Below are positions 58,016 through 64,000 of a DNA stretch of 64,000 nt, piece after piece. The position numbers and the translations under genes are program-made. The stretch comes from Dasypus novemcinctus. Lineage: Eukaryota > Chordata > Mammalia > Cingulata > Dasypodidae. The notes beneath the pieces were generated by a model. The model saw only the letters and a program-made list of their open reading frames with translations, had not been told where the DNA came from and did not search any database. Where the stretch lies: positions 25,635,278 to 25,699,277 of the forward strand of contig NC_080689.1 of the NCBI RefSeq assembly GCF_030445035.2, in the 5' to 3' direction. Positions within the stretch are counted from its first letter, which is position 1. The number at the start of each line of letters is the position of its first letter.

Positions 58016-58408
58016 AGGAAGCGGATGTGGCTCAAGTGACAGAGTTTCTGCCTACAAAATGGAAGGACCTGGGTTCAATCCCTGGGGCCTCCTGGTGAAA
58101 AAGAAGAAGAGAAGGCATGCCTGCCTGGCGAGCCAGTGCCGCGTGAGTACCCGTGTGGTGAGCTAGTGCCTGTGCAAGTGAGTCATGCAGCAAGATGATA
58201 ACACGGCAAAAAAGAGAGACAAAGGGGAGAGTCAAGGTGAAGCACAGAAGAATCCAGGAACTGAGGTGGCACAATTGACAGGGAACCTCTCTCCCCTCAG
58301 GAATCTCCAGGATCAGGAGAGAAAATGAGAAAAGAAGACAATACGAATAGCAAAAACAGCAGGGCGGGGGGGGGGGGGGGGGAAATAAATAAACAAACAA
58401 ACAAATAA
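58016..58408 (+). mobile_element. DAS-SINE, long variant, full length
   Basis: GGAAGCGGATGTGGCTCAAG head, CCTGGGTTCAATCCCTGG, GAGCCAGTGCCG repeats, body with GGGAACCTCTCTCCCCTCAG, a G run of about 19 and AAATAAATAAACAAACAAAC tail. Confidence 0.93.
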
Positions 58409-58499
58409 AACTTCAAAGCCAGTGGACATGTTTTTTTTAAACAAAGAGAGATAATTCTTCCTCCAAATGTATTTAAATCCACTCCCAAAATATAATTTA

Positions 58500-59100
58500 T
58501 TCTCCTATGAGATTTTCAAATGGAAATGTTTCCCAGGAAGTAGCTAGGCAATGTGCAAAGTCAATACCCATTTTAAAAACTGTGTCGTTTAGTCCTTCTT
58601 ATCTATTTATATTCTTTCTAACTAACTAGATGCTTGTCAGAAATCATCACTTAATTCTTTGAAGTGGTGTAAACAAAGGGTTAACAAAACCCTTTCCCCT
58701 TTTCCGTAAGTATGTGACTTTTCATCTACCTCTTAGCTCTGGCCCCTGGAGGAGCTAAAGAGAATAATTCCTGGACCAGGTGGATGACTTTGTGGTCTGC
58801 TGTAAGGAGACAGGAAAGGAACACCTGCTGTGCCCTGCTGGTGTGCTCTGCTTCTTGGCCTTATCCACCTTCTGGGTAAACTGGCACCCAGTGTGGGCCA
58901 TGGCAGCCTGGCACATCCACATGTTTAGTAGAGCCCTGAAAGAAGACTTCCCTGGGGACGCTGCAGGTAGAGATCTGACTTTTACTGATTTGAGCAAAAG
59001 CATGGGCCTATGAAGCTGGAAGCCTTAGTCAATAGTCCAGTCATATTATTTTTTAATTAATTACCAGCTTTTCTTTACAAATTTAAAAATAATTTTGACA
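58500..59100. other. Unassigned sequence
   Basis: Contains a 77-codon plus-strand frame (58780-59013), tryptophan- and histidine-rich, with no family resemblance. Confidence 0.3.
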
Positions 59101-59107
59101 TAAAAAT

Positions 59108-59322
59108 TGGGAGCAGATGTGGCTCAAGCAGTTGAGTGCCTGCCTCCCACACGGGAGGTCCCAGGTTCGGTTCTTGGTGCCTCCTAAAGGAAAAACAAAC
59201 AGACAATAAGCAAAAACAATGAAGTAGACAACAATCAAAAGCAACACAGAGACAGCGAGCAAACAATGAGCAAACTGACAAGGGAGCCAAAATAAATAAA
59301 TAAATGTAAAAAAATAAATAAG
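59108..59322 (+). mobile_element. DAS-SINE, short variant
   Basis: GGGAGCAGATGTGGCTCAAG head, GGTCCCAGGTTCGGTTCTTG, a short AACAAACAGACAATAAGC body and AATAAATAAATAAATG tail. It lacks the CTCTGCGTCC-type middle of the other copies. Confidence 0.9.
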
Positions 59323-60085
59323 GTAGAAAGTGATATATTTTTTTAAATGGACAATTTCCTGCAGACATCACACTTAAATCGTGTTTTCTATAGCTAGGCT
59401 AATGCTTAGTATTTACAAATTTCGTTACAAGTCATACAGGAAGTTTTTGTGTAACTTTCCCAATTCTGTCATCCAACTGTAGTTAAAAACCACCATATTT
59501 CCACGGTTTACCACTTGACCAATGGACGATTTCTGCCATCAGTCACTGCAGGCTCCCATACCATGTCCCTCATTAGCACGGGGATGCCTTCTAGGGGTAA
59601 ACTGTGGAACTATAGGCTACACAGAGGAGAAGAGGGTAAGGTCCACTCCATGCTCTCTGCCACGCTTAGGAGAGAAAGAGCATCTGGAAGGGAGGCAGGA
59701 GTCCTAGGCTTCGTCCTTTCTCCACCATTCTTTCTTTCGGTGTAGTTTCCAAGATCGTGCTGCTATGAAAATGGAGATCTCCTGACATTTACGGTACAAG
59801 GTCTTTTTACGGGGTGGAGTACTAGTATCTTACTGATTAAAAATTCCACCTCTTAAGCCTTTGTTATTCTTTTGAAAGAATATAACATCTCCTGAGCTAA
59901 TAAGTCTAAAATTCTTGCATAAAATCTTGTACTCAATTAGTAATGTAATAGAGTGGTTTGGGAAAGTGATTAAATGCTTCTACCTTTGGTAAATTTGCTA
60001 CAAGTCTCTGTTAAGGAATAGAAAGGTCACAGAATGCTACAATGGAAAGAACGTTATAAACTTTCTAGTGGAGAGATCATCTAGA
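59323..60085. other. Unassigned AT-rich sequence
   Basis: Nothing recognised. Confidence 0.35.
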
Positions 60086-60088
60086 GAC

Positions 60089-60261
60089 CAGTGGTTCTCG
60101 GCCATTTATAGGTCTCAGATCCCTTTGACACTTTGGTAAAAATTAGAGGCTTTTGCCCCATAAAATGCTATTTTACACAAACCTCAGAATATAATTTTAA
60201 AGGGCTCATGGATGCCCCACCCGAAAGTTCATCATAGATTAAGAATTTCAGCTCTAGTTCC
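60089..60261 (+). mobile_element. hAT-type MITE remnant
   Basis: Starts CAGTGGTTCTCGGCC, with GATCCCTTTGACACTTTGGT and AGGGCTCATGGATGCCCCAC inside. Confidence 0.55.
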
Positions 60262-61028
60262 ACCCTATAATTTGGAAATGAGGTTTCTGAGCGAAAAACA
60301 CCGCATGTGAAGAAGCAGGCTGGCAAAGCGGTCTGAGGGTCAGGGCTGGCAGGAGATGGGGTCCCAACACAGGCTGTGTTGAAGGCAGCCTGGTCAGGCC
60401 CATCCTCCAGAGCACATGTTCTCCTGGAGGAGCATGCTGCGTAAAGAGCTAAGGGCTGCCCACAGGGGGCCGGAGCTCTGCTGCAGGAATCCCTGTGGAA
60501 TCAGAGGCCAGGAAAAAGGAGTGCTCTTATTGGAGAGGGAGAAGACCATGAGTAGTTGGCCACCCAGGGAAGGTGAGAAGGAGCATGGACCTCGACCCAT
60601 GGGCTGAATTGGGATGGGGACTGGGAGAGTTTGGTAGCAGTGTGGATTATAATCTGGGGGTACAGAGAACTAATAGTCAAAGGAGCAGAGGGGCAGCAAG
60701 AGGTGTAGACAAGAGCTAGGCCCCGGAGAACTGCAGGAGCAAGTCCTGATATGTGTGAGACCTCTCGCAGGGACTTCAGAAAGACTCCCCAGGGAGGACT
60801 GAAGGAAGCCTGGACTTCCAACAGGGTGCATAGAAACACTGCTCGTAGGGCTCTTACTACAACTAGGTCATGTTTTGATTCACCAGAAGCAGAGGCTGGA
60901 ACGACCTCCGTGTTTTACCACCATGTTTTTGGCTTAAAATCTTCTCTGAAACATGGCAGGAGTCAAACTGGTGTGCTGAATAAATCTCCTGTTGCTGCTG
61001 CCATGGGAGCGCCCAAGCCTGGGCTTTG
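60262..61028. other. Unassigned sequence
   Basis: No gene or repeat recognised. Confidence 0.35.
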
Positions 61029-61029
61029 T

Positions 61030-61140
61030 GGGAAATCAGACACCTTTCTGGACCTCAGTTTCTTCATCTACAAAATGGGACCAGGATTTGATGCTCACCA
61101 AAGTTCCTTCCAGCTTGAAAAATCTGATTTTATGATCAAA
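61030..61140 (+). mobile_element. MIR3-type SINE
   Basis: CCTCAGTTTCTTCATCTACA, AAATGGGACCAGG, TCCTTCCAGCTTGAAA. Confidence 0.7.
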
Positions 61141-61915
61141 TTGGAAGGCTGAGTTGGTTTCTTTTAGTTCAGCAGATTGAGTCTTTTGCAAACTATCTAC
61201 ATAAGCACTTGTCTTTCCATTCAAAATTCCCTTCAGGCATTTTTCTGTTTTTTTTTTAATTGGGAAAGGAGAGGGTATAAGAAATTCGGAGGAAAGCCTT
61301 AAGAGACTAAAATAATTTCTTATAATTAGGAAAGAAAACGAATAGAGGATAATCAGAGCAGGAGTTATAAATTCAAGTGATTTCTAGTGTATATTCCCCT
61401 CAGAACTGGGTCTCATTTCTGGAAGTTTAGACACAGGACAGGCTTCAAAGTTGACTAAGCCAGTGGTTAAGTCCCATATCCCCATGACTCTTGGTTTAAT
61501 TCTCAGATTGTGGGGATATGGCTATTGTGGTTTCAAACTTGACATTTGCACATGATAATGCCCAGGAAAGAGACTCTCTCTTCCTATGACTCTCTCTTAA
61601 GTGTGGTTAAGGGTGGGGAATTTTCCAGACTTCCAAGTAAACTTCCCCTTGAATCTCATTAAACTAAATTGGCTCCTACATCTATTTCTGGACCTCACAG
61701 GGGTGATGAGATGACCCTTAGACAATTTAGACCCACCCTAATGGTACAGGGACTACCATGAGGAAGGGGTGAATAAACGAAAAAAATTAAGTTTGTTGGA
61801 ATGATAAAGTAAGGAGTGGTTGTTGCTGGGCAGACAGCCTTCCGTGTCCATCGCACGATGTGTTTCAAAAATCTGATTGCATTCTTTTCAGAATCATCTT
61901 TTGAAATACAGTGGA
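61141..61915. other. Unassigned sequence
   Basis: No gene or repeat recognised. Confidence 0.3.
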
Positions 61916-61919
61916 GGGT

Positions 61920-62010
61920 GTGATCATGTTCCCCATTTTACAGATGGAATAATTAAGCTCGAGGTCACACATTTGGGTTAGAGCTTGGGATAAAGATCTT
62001 ACTACTCAGA
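61920..62010 (-). mobile_element. MIR SINE fragment
   Basis: CCCCATTTTACAGATGGAAT ... GAGGTCACACATTTGGGTTA. Confidence 0.6.
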
Positions 62011-62069
62011 GCCCAGGATGTCTCTATATTCATTTCAAAAGGCTTACATTTTTGGCTTATCCTTTTGCC

Positions 62070-62475
62070 CAGAAAAAGCCTACATCTGAAGATTATCATA
62101 AGGAAATAATAATGAATGTGAATAAAGAAGTAAAGACAAGAATGTTTGGCCCAGTATATTTGTGTGTAAATAGTAGAAACAACTAACAGACAATTAGTTA
62201 AATCAGTGATGCTTCATGCATACAATGGAATATCATGCAGCCATTATTATTAAGTTGTAGAAGAAGAGGTAACGACCTGCAGAAATGGTCACAATATATT
62301 ATTACACAAAAAGTAAGCTATAAAAGTGTTGTGACAAGGGAAAAAAGCAGATCTAGATTGAAGAAGAACTATATTCACCAGCATCTCATCAGTGGTTTCC
62401 TCCACACAGTGGAATTATAGGTGATACTAATTTCCTCCTTTGTGCTTCTCTGTTTTCCAAATTTCACTAGAGAGA
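62070..62475 (+). mobile_element. Old L1 (L1M-type) 3' end
   Basis: ATTATCATAAGGAAATAATA, CATACAATGGAATATCATGC, then a diverged tail. Confidence 0.7.
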
Positions 62476-62979
62476 ACATATAACAAAGAATTTCTTTGGC
62501 AAGAATATTTTAACCGGAAAAAAATGCCTATTAATTTTAAAAATATCAATTGATATAATTCTCTTCTCACTAGAAGACTGATTTTCAGACCTACCAGGTA
62601 ATAAGAGTTCCGCAAGGGATTTCCATAAATAGAGTTGAGAAGGAACAGCCTCTCTTGCCACAGCTTCTAGAAACCTGTCCTCCAGCTGACAGAATCCCAG
62701 GATAAGAATTACCATTTCAGGAGTTTCTAAAATTTCTGCCCTCAGCTACCTTCAAAGTATATCCACAGCCAATGAGCCAGGTACAATAGGTGCTTAGGGG
62801 GATCATAGGGAGGACAGAGACCGACAGATCCTTCTTTTGACAACCCTTAGGATAATAGATATTCCGGAAGCGTAAAGTGCCCAGCACATACTTGTTGCAT
62901 AACAAATATCAGTTAAGGGAAGAGAAGTTAAGCCAAGAGCAAAGATTTGGAAATGCTAAACACGAAGTTACCCATTTCT

Positions 62980-63016
62980 TTTTCTTTTTTTGTCCTTTTT
63001 TTTTTTTTTTTTATGT
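62980..63016 (-). mobile_element. Tail-only retroposition scar
   Basis: A 37-bp T-rich insert (a poly(A) tail on the minus strand with GGAC and GAAAAA interruptions) between two perfect copies of GAAGTTACCCATTTCT (62964-62979, 63017-63032). Confidence 0.88.
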
Positions 63017-63032
63017 GAAGTTACCCATTTCT

Positions 63033-64000
63033 AAATGTTCAGCACCAAGTCTTCTACGAATTGAGTTGGAGGTCGAGGGCAGAATGACCCTCAGACCCTC
63101 TGCTTTCTCTGGAATTCCCGCTGGGTCTCCTGACTGCGCAAGGCCTGTGCAGTTCTCCCACACTTATCCCGTTGTCGGTTGTCTTCCGTTGACCTGCTGG
63201 CCCCGGGGGGTGGTTCTGTCTCCCACACAGGCGGCAAGTACCCGGGAAACGGTGCAACCGAAAATTCACATTTACAGCTTCAGAGCAAAACCCAAAAGAA
63301 AAAAATAGGAAAGCGCAAATCCTGAAGGAATGCAAGGACCAAAGTTATCTGGGTCAGAGGCTAAAATGGGGGGGAGCTATCCCGCATACTTCAAATAGGT
63401 GGAAGTTAGAAGCCGCAGGTCTTGAGCAAGTATCATTAAAAAACAAAAAAAGCACATCTAAAAGAACCCCACTGCCTCCTCTGCTTTGAAGACAAACAGC
63501 GCCTCATAATTAGAAACAGCTTGACTCACATGGCAGATGCCCACAGTTCCCTTTCAGTTATTTTCAGAAACATCGTAATGAACCATTAGTGAGAGTGTGA
63601 AATATCCTATGCTTGTTATTTTTTCCTTAATCTGTCCATCCTTATGAATTCAGTCTGATCTGAAGATTGCAATCTGCTTATTCCTAAAGGGTTTGGTTTT
63701 TAAAAAATTTTTGGTAGGAAAAGAATGTGTTTGACTTGAACTTTTATCCCCAGAAATAGTACATATATTTGGTTTAATCACAAAGAAGATAGTCTTCCAA
63801 ATATTTTAACAAAATGTCTTCCTCCACTCTGCACACCCATGCACACTCATCCCCACCCCTGCACTCGTGCCCTCTCAGCATTGCCTAAGGATGATATGAA
63901 TATTCCAGAGTTCCTTGGAAGTCCAGGGTCCATATCATGAAGTACTAGCTCTTCTGAACTCTGTGCTTGGGAATACAGGATCGAGTTTGAGGAAGCACAT
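63033..64000. other. Unassigned sequence
   Basis: No gene or repeat recognised to the window end. Confidence 0.35.

Noticed and set aside
58780..59013. 77-codon frame that looks mildly protein-like
   Set aside because: No family recognised, no conserved context, and the opposite strand is open over the same interval. Kept only as unassigned sequence.

Overview
The window is nuclear DNA from a placental mammal, almost certainly a xenarthran (armadillo, sloth or anteater lineage). About ten tRNA-headed SINEs resemble the DAS-SINEs described from the nine-banded armadillo. LTR families of MaLR type and L1 3' ends look lineage-specific, and they sit among older pan-mammalian repeats (MIR, L2, MLT1, hAT remnants). 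Repeat names are my recognition from sequence; no library search was run.

The one functional gene I can support is CYP1B1 on the minus strand. Its layout follows the human gene: a non-coding exon 1 in a CpG island (about 25348-25745), a 398-bp intron 1, a large GC-rich exon 2 carrying the start codon (23912-24949), a 2.76-kb intron 2, and exon 3 (from 21151) with the heme-binding region, the stop codon and a roughly 3.2-kb AT-rich 3' UTR ending near 17355. The two coding segments give an intact 541-residue P450 with all signature motifs. Upstream lie a TATA-like TTAAAA, GC boxes and, about 0.9 kb upstream, two perfect AhR/ARNT elements, so the inducible promoter layout appears to be retained.

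0-17 kb, beyond the 3' end of CYP1B1: an L1 ORF2 scrap, an L1 3' end, an antisense MLT1 LTR, DAS-SINEs, MIR and L2 pieces, a hAT element split by a SINE, an ERVL-like LTR carrying a 48-bp minisatellite (about 9.88-10.98 kb), and a CpG-rich ERV LTR with internal tandem repeats (11.34-12.28 kb). One splice-like segment near 625-720 could be a terminal exon of an unseen gene. 27-64 kb, upstream of CYP1B1, is gene-free and repeat-rich. It holds an ERV remnant with a broken env transmembrane segment (28.7-29.5 kb), a HAL1-like L1 with 397-bp 5'UTR monomers, ORF1 and no EN/RT region (31.8-36.6 kb) that hosts a MaLR solo LTR, a MaLR provirus with two LTRs and a SINE in its body (47.4-50.3 kb), an RPL22 processed pseudogene (45.8-46.1 kb), and several microsatellites.

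I found no CRISPR array, operon, rRNA or functional tRNA gene, as expected for this genome type. I did not find a new gene system. The unusual items are architectural: tandem monomers in both UTRs of one L1-lineage element, a minisatellite grown inside an LTR, and a retroposition event that left little more than a poly(A) tail.
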